NCBI RefSeq assembly: GCF_014235785.1
Contig: NZ_CP060137.1
Coordinates: forward strand, 3,410,001 to 3,474,000
Source of the DNA: Bacillus sp. PAMC26568
GTDB lineage: Bacteria; Bacillota; Bacilli; Bacillales; Bacillaceae
Reading direction: 5' to 3'
Length of the DNA stretch: 64,000 nt
The position numbers and the translations under genes were made by a program. Every line of letters begins with the position of its first letter. Positions within the stretch are counted from its first letter, which is position 1. The notes below the pieces were generated by a model that saw only the letters and a list, made by a program, of their open reading frames with translations, ran no database searches and was not told where the DNA came from. This document shows, piece by piece, positions 55,702 to 64,000 of this stretch.

Positions 55702-56928
55702 TTACGTTCTGTAGCTGGCGTTAATTTTGACATAATCATACGTCAAGTCGCAGCCCCATGCTTTTCCCTCTCCGTTTCCGATACGGAGGTCGATGTGAAT
55801 GCTGACTGTACTTTTCTCCAAGACTTCTTTCGCCCTTTCCTCTGAAAAATCTTGAGGCTGGCCGTTATGATATAAACATTGATCGCCGAGGAAAATGCCG
55901 ATTTTATCAGGATGGACCAGAGCGCTGCTGTGGCCGATTGCACCAATAATTCTTCCCCAGTTTGCATCTGCTCCATAAACGGCTGTTTTCACGAGATTTG
56001 AGCCAACTACTTTTTTGGCAACAATTCTTGCTTCAGAATTAGAGGCTGCGCCTTCAACAGTAACTTCAATCAGCTTAGTTGCGCCTTCTCCATCTTTTGC
56101 AATGCTTTTAGCAAGATCTTCGCAAATAAGGGTAAGACCTTGTTTAAACGTTTCCCACTCTTCATGTTCAGGTGTCAGGGATTCATTTTCGGCTAACCCA
56201 TTCGCCATAATCAACACCATATCGTTTGTTGAGGTTTCTCCATCAACTGTAATTTGATTAAATGAAACATCTGTTATTTCACTCAGCGCCTGCTGAAGAA
56301 TTTCACTCTCAATTGCAGCATCAGTCGTAATAAATGCAAGCATTGTGGCCATATTCGGATGAATCATTCCAGAGCCTTTTGCTGTCCCTCCAATTGTTAC
56401 TTTCCTGCCGTCGATCACCATTTCATAGCATGATTTCTTAGTAACTGTATCTGTTGTTAAAATGGCTTCTTGAAAAGCATGAGCCCCATTCTTTGAAGGA
56501 GAAACATCTTTTATCCCAGTCCGAATGCAATCCATTTTCAAGTATTCTCCAATGACACCTGTCGAAGCGACAGCTATATGTTCTTCTTTCAATGCAAAGG
56601 ATTTTGCACACAAGTCTCTCATTTCATATGCATCTTTTAATCCTTGCTCTCCAGTGCATGCATTCGCAATTGCACTATTCACGATAAGAGCCTGCAGCTT
56701 TTGGCCTTTTGCAATGCTCTCCTGTGTGACCTTAAGCGGAGCTGCCTGAAAATGACTTTGAGTGTAAACGGCCGCACAGCTTGCAGGAATCTCACTGATC
56801 AAAACGGCCAAATCCTTTTTGGCATAACGCAGTCCAATATGTACCCCGTCTGATGTAAATCCTGCCGGAGATGTAATCGAACCTTCCTCTACTTTGTGCA
56901 ATTGTACAGCCTCTTTTACTTTCAGCAT
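55702..56928 (-). CDS. argJ: Bifunctional ornithine acetyltransferase / N-acetylglutamate synthase
   Basis: A 408-residue self-processing Ntn-type enzyme that recycles acetyl groups in arginine synthesis. The autocleavage site is Thr195 in HPNMATMLAF, which becomes the N-terminal nucleophile of the beta chain. The protein ends NASYRT, the conserved C-terminus. GGAGGTTG is 7 bases before ATG. Presence of argJ means the cyclic acetyl pathway is used. Confidence 0.97.
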   Translation of the reverse strand: MLKVKEAVQLHKVEEGSITSPAGFTSDGVHIGLRYAKKDLAVLISEIPASCAAVYTQSHFQAAPLKVTQESIAKGQKLQALIVNSAIANACTGEQGLKDAYEMRDLCAKSFALKEEHIAVASTGVIGEYLKMDCIRTGIKDVSPSKNGAHAFQEAILTTDTVTKKSCYEMVIDGRKVTIGGTAKGSGMIHPNMATMLAFITTDAAIESEILQQALSEITDVSFNQITVDGETSTNDMVLIMANGLAENESLTPEHEEWETFKQGLTLICEDLAKSIAKDGEGATKLIEVTVEGAASNSEARIVAKKVVGSNLVKTAVYGADANWGRIIGAIGHSSALVHPDKIGIFLGDQCLYHNGQPQDFSEERAKEVLEKSTVSIHIDLRIGNGEGKAWGCDLTYDYVKINASYRT

Positions 56929-56939
56929 AAAACAACCTC

Positions 56940-57983
56940 CTATGGAAAGATCGGTGCAAGTTCAAGTCCAAGCGTTTCTTCATATCCATTCATGATATTA
57001 AAGTTTTGAACAGCCTGACCTGCAGCACCCTTCATTAGATTATCGATCACCGAAACAATGGTGGCCCTTCCTGTTCGCTCATCATAAGAAAGACCAATGT
57101 CACAATAATTTGAACCGTATACCTCTTTTGTGGATGGAAACTCTCCAAGAGGTCTCACTCTTACAAAATAGGAATCTCTGTAAAACGTTTGATAGCAATC
57201 AAGCAATTGCTCTGAACTCATTTCTTCCTTTAAATCAACGTAGATGGTCGCCATAATTCCTCTTGTCATAGGAACTAAATGCGTTTGAAAAGTGATGGTT
57301 GAAATATTTTCATTCAAGAGATGCAGCGCTTGTTCTATTTCTGGAATATGCTGATGTCCGTTCACTTTATATATTTTCAGATTCTCATTTATTTCAGCGT
57401 AATGTACAGCAGCGCCTGGCTTTCGTCCTGCACCTGATACACCGGTTTTTGCATCGATTATAATGGAGGATTCTTTGATAAGCGATTGCGCTGCAGCGGG
57501 AGCCAAACCTAAAATGGACGCTGTTGGAAAGCAGCCTGGGTTTGATAGAATGGCAGCGTTTTTAATCTCTTGTTTATTAAGTTCTGCAAGGCCGTATACC
57601 GCCTGATCTACAATTTTCTGATCAGCAGGCTGACGCTTATACCACTGCTCGTATAGTGATGAATCTTTCAATCTCAAATCTCCTGATAAATCAATAATCT
57701 TGACTTGATTACTATTAATCTTTCGCAAAAGCTCAGCGGCAGCTCCCGGCGGAGAAGCAAGAAAAAGCGTTTCAACCTCTTCCTCGATCCTTTTTCCATC
57801 TATAATAGAAAGTGATTCCTGACTGATTTCTGTTAAATGAGGATACGAGTCTCTATAAGCCTTACCATCTCCTGAAGATGAAGATGTATATAAAATACAT
57901 TTCTCAATTTTCGGATGCTTCGTCAGCAAGCGATATAACTCGTTGCCTCCATAACCAGTTGCACCAACAATACCAACATTCAA
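56940..57983 (-). CDS. argC: N-acetyl-gamma-glutamyl-phosphate reductase
   Basis: A 347-residue NADPH-dependent reductase. Dinucleotide-binding GATGYGGNELYRLL, the catalytic Cys in LSNPGCFPTA and VNGHQHIPE with the conserved His are visible. TTG 57983 is selected: AAGGGTG lies 5-6 bases before it and the protein then begins NVGIVGATGYGG; GTG 57992 falls within the ribosome-binding site. First gene of the arginine operon. Confidence 0.96.
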   Translation of the reverse strand: MNVGIVGATGYGGNELYRLLTKHPKIEKCILYTSSSSGDGKAYRDSYPHLTEISQESLSIIDGKRIEEEVETLFLASPPGAAAELLRKINSNQVKIIDLSGDLRLKDSSLYEQWYKRQPADQKIVDQAVYGLAELNKQEIKNAAILSNPGCFPTASILGLAPAAAQSLIKESSIIIDAKTGVSGAGRKPGAAVHYAEINENLKIYKVNGHQHIPEIEQALHLLNENISTITFQTHLVPMTRGIMATIYVDLKEEMSSEQLLDCYQTFYRDSYFVRVRPLGEFPSTKEVYGSNYCDIGLSYDERTGRATIVSVIDNLMKGAAGQAVQNFNIMNGYEETLGLELAPIFP

Positions 57984-58356
57984 TAGTATCACCCTTTAAT
58001 TTATATCGTTCTGCGATTCGAATTAGTACTCATTATAATACTGCATAAAAATAAAATCAATTGTATATTTAATATTTTTTTATTAATAATTGTAAATAAT
58101 TCTTTCCGGTTAAATAGTGTTTCAAAATTAAAAAGAAGATGTGAGAATTTTCAAAAAAATAACGGTTTTTTTAGTCTGGATTTCATTCAGTTAATTTCTT
58201 GAACTGATGATATATTGCGAAGTGTTCTTTTACTGGAAAAGAAATATTCCTGGTGAAAAATACGGAGGCAGTAAATTTGGGATAAATATAGCCTTAAAAT
58301 GAACTGATTTCATAATAAAAAACCCCAGCTCTCTATAAAGAACTGGGGCTCCTTTT
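57984..58356. other. Intergenic region upstream of argC
   Basis: A 373-base, very AT-rich gap. It holds the argC promoter and the yitW terminator; nothing else that I can support, and no T-box. Confidence 0.6.
58032..58060 (-). promoter_or_regulatory. Promoter of the arg operon
   Basis: On the minus strand TTGATT (58060-58055), a 17-base spacer and perfect TATAAT (58037-58032). The initiation region contains AATGAGTACTAATTCGAAT, loosely like an ARG box for AhrC; I cannot assign the operator with confidence. Confidence 0.75.
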
Positions 58357-58358
58357 TT
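58317..58358 (-). terminator. Terminator of yitW
   Basis: On the minus strand AGCCCCAGTTCT and AGAGAGCTGGGG pair around TTAT, followed by TTTTTTATT. Confidence 0.9.
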
Positions 58359-58665
58359 ACTGAACGCCTAATGCAATTTTGGCGATACGGCTCATTCTAT
58401 CTTTTGTCCATGGCGGATTCCAGACAATGTTTACTTCTGTTTCTTTTATTTCAGGAATATCACGCAAGGCTGTTTTCACTTGATCGATAATAGTGCCGGC
58501 TAATGGGCATCCCATAGAAGTTAATGTCATTGTTACAAGAGCTGTGCCATCCTCTTCAAGGGCTACATCATATACAAGTCCAAGGTTTACGATATCTACG
58601 CCAAGCTCAGGGTCAACGACCAATTCCAAGGCGCCATATATATTTTCTTTAAGTGCTTCATCCAT
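58357..58665 (-). CDS. yitW: MIP18/DUF59 Fe-S assembly protein YitW
   Basis: A 102-residue DUF59 protein, related to SufT, that assists iron-sulfur cluster assembly. DPELGVDIVNLGLVYDV and the single conserved Cys in SMGCPLAG are hallmarks. GAGGAG precedes the ATG by 6 bases. Neighbour yitV and position beside argC match B. subtilis. Confidence 0.93.
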   Translation of the reverse strand: MDEALKENIYGALELVVDPELGVDIVNLGLVYDVALEEDGTALVTMTLTSMGCPLAGTIIDQVKTALRDIPEIKETEVNIVWNPPWTKDRMSRIAKIALGVQ

Positions 58666-58734
58666 CTTATCACTCCTCTACCTAAAGTATAGCGAAACGC
58701 GCAGATATTCTAAACTTATTTGCTTTTACGTTTT

Positions 58735-59511
58735 TTATTTATTAACGAGAAAATCTGCAAACCAATCAACTGTTGCAATAAGTCCTTCTCTTGAAACCTT
58801 ATGATCAGCATTCGTATCTGCAATAAATTTGAGATACTCCGGCTTCTCTTCATAAGATGATTTAATTTCTTCAAAAAAAGTATACGTTGGATCGAATGGT
58901 ACGACTTGATCCTTTTTCCCGTGCCAGAATAATAACGGTCTTGAAGCAAGCTTTTCCGTATGTATGCTTAAATCATACGCTTGCAGACTTAAAAAATGAT
59001 TTTCAAGCTCTGCATCTGTCAGCGGTACTTTTATGCCCATTTTTTGTATATATTTTATTTGCTTACGGGAAAACTGTTCATAATAAGGACTTCCCATTAA
59101 GCTTGCAGCTGCTTTGATCCACTCGTATTGTGTCAAGGCTCCTAGTGTGACAATACCGCCCATGGACGTTCCCGCAACACCTATTTGTTCGGGATCGATT
59201 AATTCTTCTTTTTCAAAATAGTCTTTAATCATTTGCAATTCATTGATTTCATTTATTACGATGCTCCAAAATTGCAAATTTAACTCAAGTCCAGCAAGAT
59301 TTTCACTTCTTTCCCCATGATGCAGTGCATCTGGAAGAACGACACGTATTCCTTTTTCAGCAAGCAGGTAGGCATAGTGCAAATTGTGCTCCTTCGCGCT
59401 TGTAAAGCCATGAACAAATATAACGAATGGTGTTTTTTTAGTTTGGAGAGAGCTCTTTACGACATGTAGAAGAGGAATTCCGGCAGCATTCAATTTTTCA
59501 ACAGTTATCAT
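58735..59511 (-). CDS. yitV: Alpha/beta-hydrolase (esterase) YitV
   Basis: A 258-residue serine hydrolase. Oxyanion region VHGFTSAKEHN, nucleophile elbow GTSMGG, Asp in HGKKDQVVP and His in NADHKVS make a complete triad. No signal peptide; probably a cytoplasmic esterase of unknown substrate. AAGGAGG is well placed. It is divergent from yitU. Confidence 0.92.
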   Translation of the reverse strand: MITVEKLNAAGIPLLHVVKSSLQTKKTPFVIFVHGFTSAKEHNLHYAYLLAEKGIRVVLPDALHHGERSENLAGLELNLQFWSIVINEINELQMIKDYFEKEELIDPEQIGVAGTSMGGIVTLGALTQYEWIKAAASLMGSPYYEQFSRKQIKYIQKMGIKVPLTDAELENHFLSLQAYDLSIHTEKLASRPLLFWHGKKDQVVPFDPTYTFFEEIKSSYEEKPEYLKFIADTNADHKVSREGLIATVDWFADFLVNK

Positions 59512-59635
59512 GTGGTATGCCTCCTTCTTTTTTATTTATCTTAAGTTTAACATGTAGACAATAATCTTGGAAAAAAGATACACTATATATAGAATTTTGT
59601 TTGCTTGTCTAAACATTGATGCTTAAATGTTTCGA

Positions 59636-59656
59636 GTATTTTATTAAAAAAGAGCA
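59636..59656. repeat. Copy of the dispersed 19-20 bp repeat upstream of yitU
   Basis: GTATTTTATTAAAAAAGAGC differs at one base from the trpS-leader copy; similarity continues weakly about 35 bases to the left. Confidence 0.6.
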
Positions 59657-59724
59657 GGAATTCACATGGATTGACGTGAATAAGTCTACACAACATTTTT
59701 ATTTCAGATAATAAAGGAGCTTCT

Positions 59725-60537
59725 ATGACGACAAACCCTTATTTAATTGCACTGGATTTAGATGGTACTTTATTAAAAGATGATAAAACGATTTCTTCCT
59801 ATTCAAAAGAAATCATAAAAAAAGCAAAAGATGCAGGTCATATTGTCTGTATATCAACTGGCCGGCCATTCAGATCGAGCTCCGTTTATTATGATGAGCT
59901 TGAGCTTGATACACCAATTGTAAACTTCAATGGAGCATTCGTTCACCATCCTAAAGACGATCAGTGGGGTGCTTTTCATACCACTCTTTCTGTAGATATC
60001 GTGAAAGAAATCGTTGAAGTCTGCGAAAAGCATAATGTGAATAACATTCTTGCTGAAGTTATGGATCGCGTTTATTTCCATTATCATGATGAAAAACTTT
60101 TAGATGTGTTCACTATGGGAAATCCCGAAGTGAAAATAGGTGACCTTCGCGAAAACCTTGGCGATGATGTCACAAGTATTCTTATTCATGCTTCTGAGGA
60201 TGAAGTAGATAACATTCGCAAATACTTATCAGATGTTCATGCAGAGTTCGTTGACCATAGACGCTGGGCTGCTCCCTGGCATGTCATTGAGCTTATCAAA
60301 CATGGAATGAACAAAGCAATCGGATTAAAGAAAATTGCTGATTCTTACTCCATAACTGCTGATCGAATTATTGCGTTCGGAGATGAGGATAATGATCTTG
60401 AAATGCTGAAATATGCAGGTCAGGGTGTGGCAATGGGAAATGCGATTCCAGAGCTTAAAAAGGTCGCAAACAGAGAAACAAAAACAAATGAAGAGGATGG
60501 CATTGCCATTTATTTAAAAGACGCCTTATCACTGTAA
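59725..60537 (+). CDS. yitU: Cof-type HAD phosphatase YitU
   Basis: A 270-residue HAD hydrolase. Motif I DLDGTLLKDD with the nucleophile Asp, motif II STGRP, Lys in GMNKAIGLKK and motif IV FGDEDNDLEML are present; a C2 cap lies between. B. subtilis YitU is one of the phosphatases reported to dephosphorylate the riboflavin precursor ARPP. Its upstream region carries a short repeat also found before trpS. Confidence 0.92.
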   Translation: MTTNPYLIALDLDGTLLKDDKTISSYSKEIIKKAKDAGHIVCISTGRPFRSSSVYYDELELDTPIVNFNGAFVHHPKDDQWGAFHTTLSVDIVKEIVEVCEKHNVNNILAEVMDRVYFHYHDEKLLDVFTMGNPEVKIGDLRENLGDDVTSILIHASEDEVDNIRKYLSDVHAEFVDHRRWAAPWHVIELIKHGMNKAIGLKKIADSYSITADRIIAFGDEDNDLEMLKYAGQGVAMGNAIPELKKVANRETKTNEEDGIAIYLKDALSL

Positions 60538-60549
60538 GGCGTTTTTTTA
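60521..60549 (+). terminator. Terminator of yitU overlapping its stop
   Basis: ACGCCTTA (60521-60528) and TAAGGCGT (60535-60542), then TTTTTT; the right arm contains the TAA stop. Confidence 0.9.
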
Positions 60550-60643
60550 GTGAAGATTTCCATCGATAACTGTCCGCTTGTTGTGACAGAATATAAAAGA
60601 CGCATCAGCAGCGTCACCAATATCCTTTTAGGGGGAATTTCGC

Positions 60644-60793
60644 ATGAGCAGTAATAAATCTAAACGCTTTGTACAGCAAGGTAAAGATTCCGTTTCCAAA
60701 CATGATGAAAGAATCCCTTATCATACAACATTAGCTGAGTCAGAAGATCGCAAAGCTCAAATGGCAGAAAACACCTCTTTAGGAGGCTTTTAA
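60644..60793 (+). CDS. Small hydrophilic protein, possibly spore-associated
   Basis: A 49-residue frame with TAGGGGGAA 6 bases before ATG. It is polar and basic at the start (SSNKSKRFVQQGKDSVSKHD) and ends ENTSLGGF. The stop is directly followed by the ATG of the DUF3813-like gene, whose ribosome-binding site AGGAGG lies in its last codons, so the two are coupled. I recall similar short proteins annotated as hypothetical in Bacillus, but not a function. Confidence 0.8.
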   Translation: MSSNKSKRFVQQGKDSVSKHDERIPYHTTLAESEDRKAQMAENTSLGGF

Positions 60794-61066
60794 ATGGGCA
60801 ACCAACTTTTTCAGGCAGCACGTAAAGCCGTTAATAGAGCTGGAGAGGTTTTAAGCGGCAAGATGCATGATGATCAACATGATCAGCAGCATCAGAATCA
60901 ATATAATCAGCAGCATTCTCAGCAAAATCAGTATTCACAGCAGCATGAACATTCCGATGAGGCTGCGAAAGAAAAAGCTGAAGCTGCTTTAATGTCTGCT
61001 TTTGCTAACGCCTCACCTGCAGAACAGGCACAGCTTAGTGAATTGCAGGAAGAACTAAAGAAATAA
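60794..61066 (+). CDS. DUF3813-like small protein
   Basis: A 90-residue protein. The N-terminus (MGNQLFQAARKAVNRAGEVL) and C-terminus (ALMSAFANASPAEQAQLSEL) fit the DUF3813 pattern. Between them is a low-complexity insert of about 35 residues made of Gln, His, Asn, Ser and Tyr in QQHxQ-like repeats, which I do not expect in short family members. AGGAGG is 8 bases before the ATG. Function unknown. Confidence 0.8.
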   Translation: MGNQLFQAARKAVNRAGEVLSGKMHDDQHDQQHQNQYNQQHSQQNQYSQQHEHSDEAAKEKAEAALMSAFANASPAEQAQLSELQEELKK

Positions 61067-61102
61067 ACAAAAGCTGCGGATTTTCTCCGCAGCCTTGTTT
61101 AT
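61062..61102. terminator. Bidirectional terminator between convergent genes
   Basis: GCTGCGGA and TCCGCAGC around TTTTC, extended by AATAAACAA/TTGTTTATT; it overlaps the ends of both flanking genes. Confidence 0.85.
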
Positions 61103-61572
61103 TCGGAAACCGTTAATTTTTCTTTTGCCTGCAAGGTTTTTACTCCTTCTGCTTTTCCAGTTAAGACAACAGTTACATCATATTCCCCTGGGTCAACTTT
61201 TTTGCCATTGCTTTTCAAGTCCCATGTTTCTTGCCATGTTTGACTTTTTCCGGGAAGCAAATTGACATACTGTATTGCTTGAGTAAACATTCTGCCTTTG
61301 GAATATTTGTACACTTCCGCACCATTTTTATCAAGAACAATGATGTCATATTTTTGACCTGAGCGAAATTCAAAATTCTTTTCTTCTTCCGTGTTGTTCC
61401 TGAGGGTCATTTCAAATTGAACATTTTCCTGGCTTTCTTTTACATCAACAGTAAATTGAACCTCTTTAGTCTCCACGTTTCCAGACACCTCTTCCGATTC
61501 ATCCTTCTCCGAACTTTGGCCGCAGCCAACAAGAAATAACAAGCCGAACATGATTGCTGCAATCTTTTTCAT
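61099..61572 (-). CDS. BsuPI-domain lipoprotein
   Basis: A 157-residue lipoprotein with lipobox LVGC (lipidated Cys about 17) and a charged linker rich in Glu. The remainder resembles the BsuPI (intracellular proteinase inhibitor) beta-sandwich domain: FEMTLRNNTEEEKNFEFRSGQ, then YDIIVLDKNG and PGEYDVTVVLTG. ATG 61572 is preferred over GTG 61581, which is too close to AGGAG. Its protease target is unknown. Confidence 0.85.
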   Translation of the reverse strand: MKKIAAIMFGLLFLVGCGQSSEKDESEEVSGNVETKEVQFTVDVKESQENVQFEMTLRNNTEEEKNFEFRSGQKYDIIVLDKNGAEVYKYSKGRMFTQAIQYVNLLPGKSQTWQETWDLKSNGKKVDPGEYDVTVVLTGKAEGVKTLQAKEKLTVSE

Positions 61573-61586
61573 AATCTGCACGTCTC

Positions 61587-62429
61587 CTATTCTTTGCGAA
61601 AGAACCCAAAGATTCCTGTTGTTTGAATAATATTGGTAAATGCCTTGGGATCAACTTCCTTAATGATTCTTTCTAAATCATAAAGCTCATAGCGTGTGAT
61701 CACAATCATCAGCATGTCCTTTTGTTCGTTAGTAAAAGCTCCCTTTGCAGGAACCATCGTAATACCTCTTACCATTTTAGCATGAATTGCCTTTTTTAAG
61801 TCATCTGCTTTTTTTGTAATGATCATTGCTGTTAGCTTTTCATGTCTTGTATGAATCGCATCAATGACACGTGTCGAAGCATATAGAGTGACTAACGTGT
61901 AAAGCGCCTTTTCCCAGCCGTACAGCAATCCGGCCGTAAAAATAATGATCCCGTTTAAAATAAAGAAATAAGTGCCAACAGGTTTATCTTTCATTCTTGA
62001 AAGAATCATCGCAACGATATCAAGTCCTCCGGTTGAAGCACCATACTTAAGCGTTATTCCCACACCAATTGCAACGATCACACCGCCGAAAACGGCATTG
62101 AGCAAAATATCCTCTGATAGTGGATATAAAGGAACTATAGACAAAAATACCGTTGTAGCCGCTACACTCAATACACTATAAAGAGTGAATGATTTCCCTA
62201 CTTTTTTCCACCCTAGAATTGCTACGGGAATATTAAGCAGGAGCAGCAAAACTCCAGTTGAAATGTAAATAGGTGTATATTCCTCAATGACGCTTGATAG
62301 CAGCTGTGCGATGCCAGTAAATCCGCTCGCATAAACATCAGCAGGTATCATGAATAAATTCAGGCCAACAGCGTTCAGCAAGGCTCCAATAATAACAACC
62401 AAACCTTTTTTTACTTCTTCATAAACCAT
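61587..62429 (-). CDS. yitT: YitT family membrane protein (DUF161 + DUF2179)
   Basis: A 280-residue protein with about five or six membrane helices in residues 10-175 (GLNLFMIPADVYASGFTGIAQ, GGLDIVAMILSRM) and a cytoplasmic DUF2179 domain in about 190-280 (GITMVPAKGAFTNEQKDML). The family is widespread in Firmicutes; transport function is suspected but unproven. It ends near the lipoprotein gene on the same strand. Match to B. subtilis YitT is by position and sequence style. Confidence 0.92.
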   Translation of the reverse strand: MVYEEVKKGLVVIIGALLNAVGLNLFMIPADVYASGFTGIAQLLSSVIEEYTPIYISTGVLLLLLNIPVAILGWKKVGKSFTLYSVLSVAATTVFLSIVPLYPLSEDILLNAVFGGVIVAIGVGITLKYGASTGGLDIVAMILSRMKDKPVGTYFFILNGIIIFTAGLLYGWEKALYTLVTLYASTRVIDAIHTRHEKLTAMIITKKADDLKKAIHAKMVRGITMVPAKGAFTNEQKDMLMIVITRYELYDLERIIKEVDPKAFTNIIQTTGIFGFFRKE

Positions 62430-62638
62430 TTGCAGAAAATCCTCCCGGGCTATAAGATAATGATAGTATTCCTGATTTACCCTTTTTTCTTGCAGATCAA
62501 TACAATTATTGTCTCTAGGGCTTAAATAGTGTTTCTTTACTTCTTTTCAGCTAAGTGCTAATTTAAAACTATACATGAGTCTAACTGCCCGCACATCGGG
62601 TCTAAATGTCATATAACAAGATGAAATGAGGTGTCAGG

Positions 62639-63499
62639 ATGACTGTAAAAATCATTGCAGACAGTGCAAGCGATCTGCCGCTGGATTTCTTTGAAAAAAA
62701 TGGAGTTGCGCTTCTTCCTCTCGGTGTACATATTGGAGAATCTGATTATCGAGATTTGGTTACCATTTCTCCTAAAGAAGTGTATGATGCCATGCGTGAA
62801 GGAAAAGTAGCCAAAACGACTCAGATTTCTCCTTTGGATGTAAAAGAAACATTTACTGAACTCGCAAAAAAGCAAATGCCAGCTTTATATGTTGCTTTTT
62901 CTTCAGAACTCTCAGGCACCTATCAAACGGCTGTCATGATTGGAAATGAGGTCAAGGAAGAATTCCCTGACTTTGAACTGGCTATTATTGATTCAAAATC
63001 CGCTTCCCTCGGGCTGGGTCTAGCAGTAAAGCATGCGGTACAGCTAGCCAATAACGGGAAAACTTTACATGAAATTGAAGCTTCTGTAAAGGATTTTTGT
63101 GAACATACGGAACACATTTTTACTGTTGATAATCTTGAGTATTTAGCAAGGGGAGGACGAATCAGTAAAGCATCTGCATTTGTTGGCGGACTTCTCAACA
63201 TCAAGCCGCTCCTTCATGTTGAAGACGGCAAGCTCATCCCCCTTGAGAAAATCAGAGGCAAGAAAAAAGTCTTGCGCCGGGTCATCGAACTAATGAAAGA
63301 ACGCGGCATTGCTCTTGAAAATCAGACGATCGCCATCAGTCATGGGGACGATGAGGAAACGGCCCTTGAAATAAAATCAATGATTGAGGCTGAATTCCAT
63401 CCAAAAGAAATTTATATCAACACAGTAGGCTGTTCAGTCGGTGCTCATTCCGGTCCAGGCACAATCGCTATTTTCTTTTTAAATAAAACGATCTCATAA
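62639..63499 (+). CDS. yitS: DegV-family fatty-acid-binding protein YitS
   Basis: A 286-residue DegV/EDD-fold protein. It starts [12 protein letters not shown], with [28 protein letters not shown] and RGGRISKA, the residues that contact the fatty-acid head group in FakB. FakB proteins present fatty acids to the kinase FakA. ATGAGGTGTCAGG precedes the start. Divergent from yitT, as in B. subtilis. Confidence 0.94.
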   Translation: MTVKIIADSASDLPLDFFEKNGVALLPLGVHIGESDYRDLVTISPKEVYDAMREGKVAKTTQISPLDVKETFTELAKKQMPALYVAFSSELSGTYQTAVMIGNEVKEEFPDFELAIIDSKSASLGLGLAVKHAVQLANNGKTLHEIEASVKDFCEHTEHIFTVDNLEYLARGGRISKASAFVGGLLNIKPLLHVEDGKLIPLEKIRGKKKVLRRVIELMKERGIALENQTIAISHGDDEETALEIKSMIEAEFHPKEIYINTVGCSVGAHSGPGTIAIFFLNKTIS

Positions 63500-63552
63500 T
63501 ATTCTTTATACAGGGCAACATAAATTTATCTTTCTTAAAAGGGAGTTTTATG

Positions 63553-63684
63553 ATGCCGCATACTAGCGATAATGACAAAAAAGCCAAAGACAATAATGCA
63601 AAAGAGCACGAAAGAAACATGATGCGTGAAAAAAATCGTCAAAAAGGCGAGAGACAATATTCTAAAAAAACGGATCATAAATAA
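63553..63684 (+). CDS. Small DUF3941-like protein
   Basis: A 43-residue, strongly charged frame (TSDNDKKAKDNNAKEHERN, then GERQYSKKTDHK). I recognise the pattern as DUF3941, short Bacillus proteins of unknown function. GGGAG is 7 bases before ATG 63553; the preceding ATG 63550 is possible. It lies 50 bases after yitS. Confidence 0.8.
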   Translation: MPHTSDNDKKAKDNNAKEHERNMMREKNRQKGERQYSKKTDHK

Positions 63685-63743
63685 GAAAAGCGTAAACGCC
63701 AGGTAAGCTCCGACTCAAATTTTTATACCTTCTTATCAATAAA

Positions 63744-63776
63744 AAAACAGCAGCGATATCGCTGCTGTTTTTCATT
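63744..63776. terminator. Bidirectional terminator before the chemotaxis receptor end
   Basis: A 28-bp perfect palindrome (63744-63771) with left half AAAACAGCAGCGAT; T-run follows on both strands. Confidence 0.9.
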
Positions 63777-64000
63777 TTATTTAAGTGTGAATTTAGAAAG
63801 TGTTTGATTTAAATCATCTGTCAGCTGTCTCAATTCAACTACTTTTTCAACCATCTTTTCAAACGCGAGAAGCTGTTCTGTAGTCGAGGCAGATATTTGT
63901 TCGCTTCCTGCTGCTGTTTCTTCAACAACAGCACTGATGCTTTCTACATTTTGCAGCACTTGCTCTCCAAGTTTTTTAGAATTCATAATCCCTGATTTCA
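63777..64000 (-). CDS. Methyl-accepting chemotaxis protein, C-terminal end
   Basis: About 74 codons of the frame lie in the window and it stays open to the edge, so the start is outside. EETAAGSEQISASTTEQL and the terminal LRQLTDDLNQTLSKFTL match the end of the MCP signalling domain, including glutamate/glutamine positions typical of methylation helices. Which receptor it is cannot be told. Confidence 0.9.
   Translation of the reverse strand, partial: KSGIMNSKKLGEQVLQNVESISAVVEETAAGSEQISASTTEQLLAFEKMVEKVVELRQLTDDLNQTLSKFTLK

Noticed and set aside
57984..58120. Definite ARG box (AhrC operator) at argC
   Set aside because: Only loose matches were found around the start site, not enough to call an operator.

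Overview
The window looks like a chromosomal segment of a low-GC, endospore-forming Bacillaceae bacterium related to Bacillus subtilis, plausibly Metabacillus or another Bacillus-group genus (an inference from gene content and order only). Nearly the whole window follows, in reverse, the B. subtilis region running yitS/yitT - arg/car operon - med/comZ - fabHA/fabF - app - trpS - opp - spx - mecA - coiA - pepF - yjbH/yjbI - yjbK...yjbO - prpE - yjbQ - tenA. Start codons include several TTG and GTG, each with a strong purine-rich ribosome-binding site, and most genes end in textbook intrinsic terminators.

Layout. 1-4.0 kb: start of a thiamin operon (tenA) behind a TPP riboswitch, a CPA2 cation/proton antiporter and mgtE, all minus strand. 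4.2-6.8 kb: a SEDS (RodA/FtsW) protein and prpE. 6.8-11.5 kb: pseudouridine synthase yjbO, NAD kinase, alarmone synthetase sasB, yjbL, yjbK and the lytic transglycosylase cwlQ, separated by a modular palindromic repeat family. 11.5-16.2 kb: truncated haemoglobin and spxH, the sRNA roxS (RsaE), a small membrane protein, an array of 21-bp phased repeats and pepF. 16.2-22.5 kb: coiA, cardiolipin synthase, mecA, a TerC-family protein, spxA and yjbC. 22.5-30.2 kb: a DUF4015 secreted protein and the opp operon. 30.6-33.3 kb: a DUF3899 protein, trpS behind a T-box, and yjbA. 33.4-39.3 kb: the app operon. 39.4-42.7 kb: yjaZ and fabHA-fabF with a FapR-type operator. 42.8-44.8 kb: an RsgA paralogue behind a candidate leader-peptide attenuator and 52-bp tandem repeats. 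44.8-48.4 kb: comZ, med and the yjaV/yjaU/yjzD/yjzC positions. 48.6-58.0 kb: argCJBD-carAB-argF. 58.3-64.0 kb: yitW, yitV, yitU, small spore-former proteins, a BsuPI-domain lipoprotein, yitT, yitS, a DUF3941-like protein and the end of a chemotaxis receptor.

How the genes fit together. The area is rich in regulated proteolysis and competence control: Spx and its adaptor SpxH, the ClpC adaptor MecA, Med/ComZ, CoiA, and two peptide importers (Opp, App) that in B. subtilis feed peptide signalling. Redox control also clusters here (Spx, SpxH, haemoglobin, RoxS).

The least explained signals are the leader-ORF/hairpin architecture before the second RsgA, the five-copy ACTGATAA array with exact 21-bp spacing, and a modular palindromic repeat whose ends are conserved while its central hairpin is swapped. 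Five small genes (43-59 codons) with good start signals are listed that a 60-codon ORF cut-off would miss. No computation was possible: all homology statements are from recognition, not searches.
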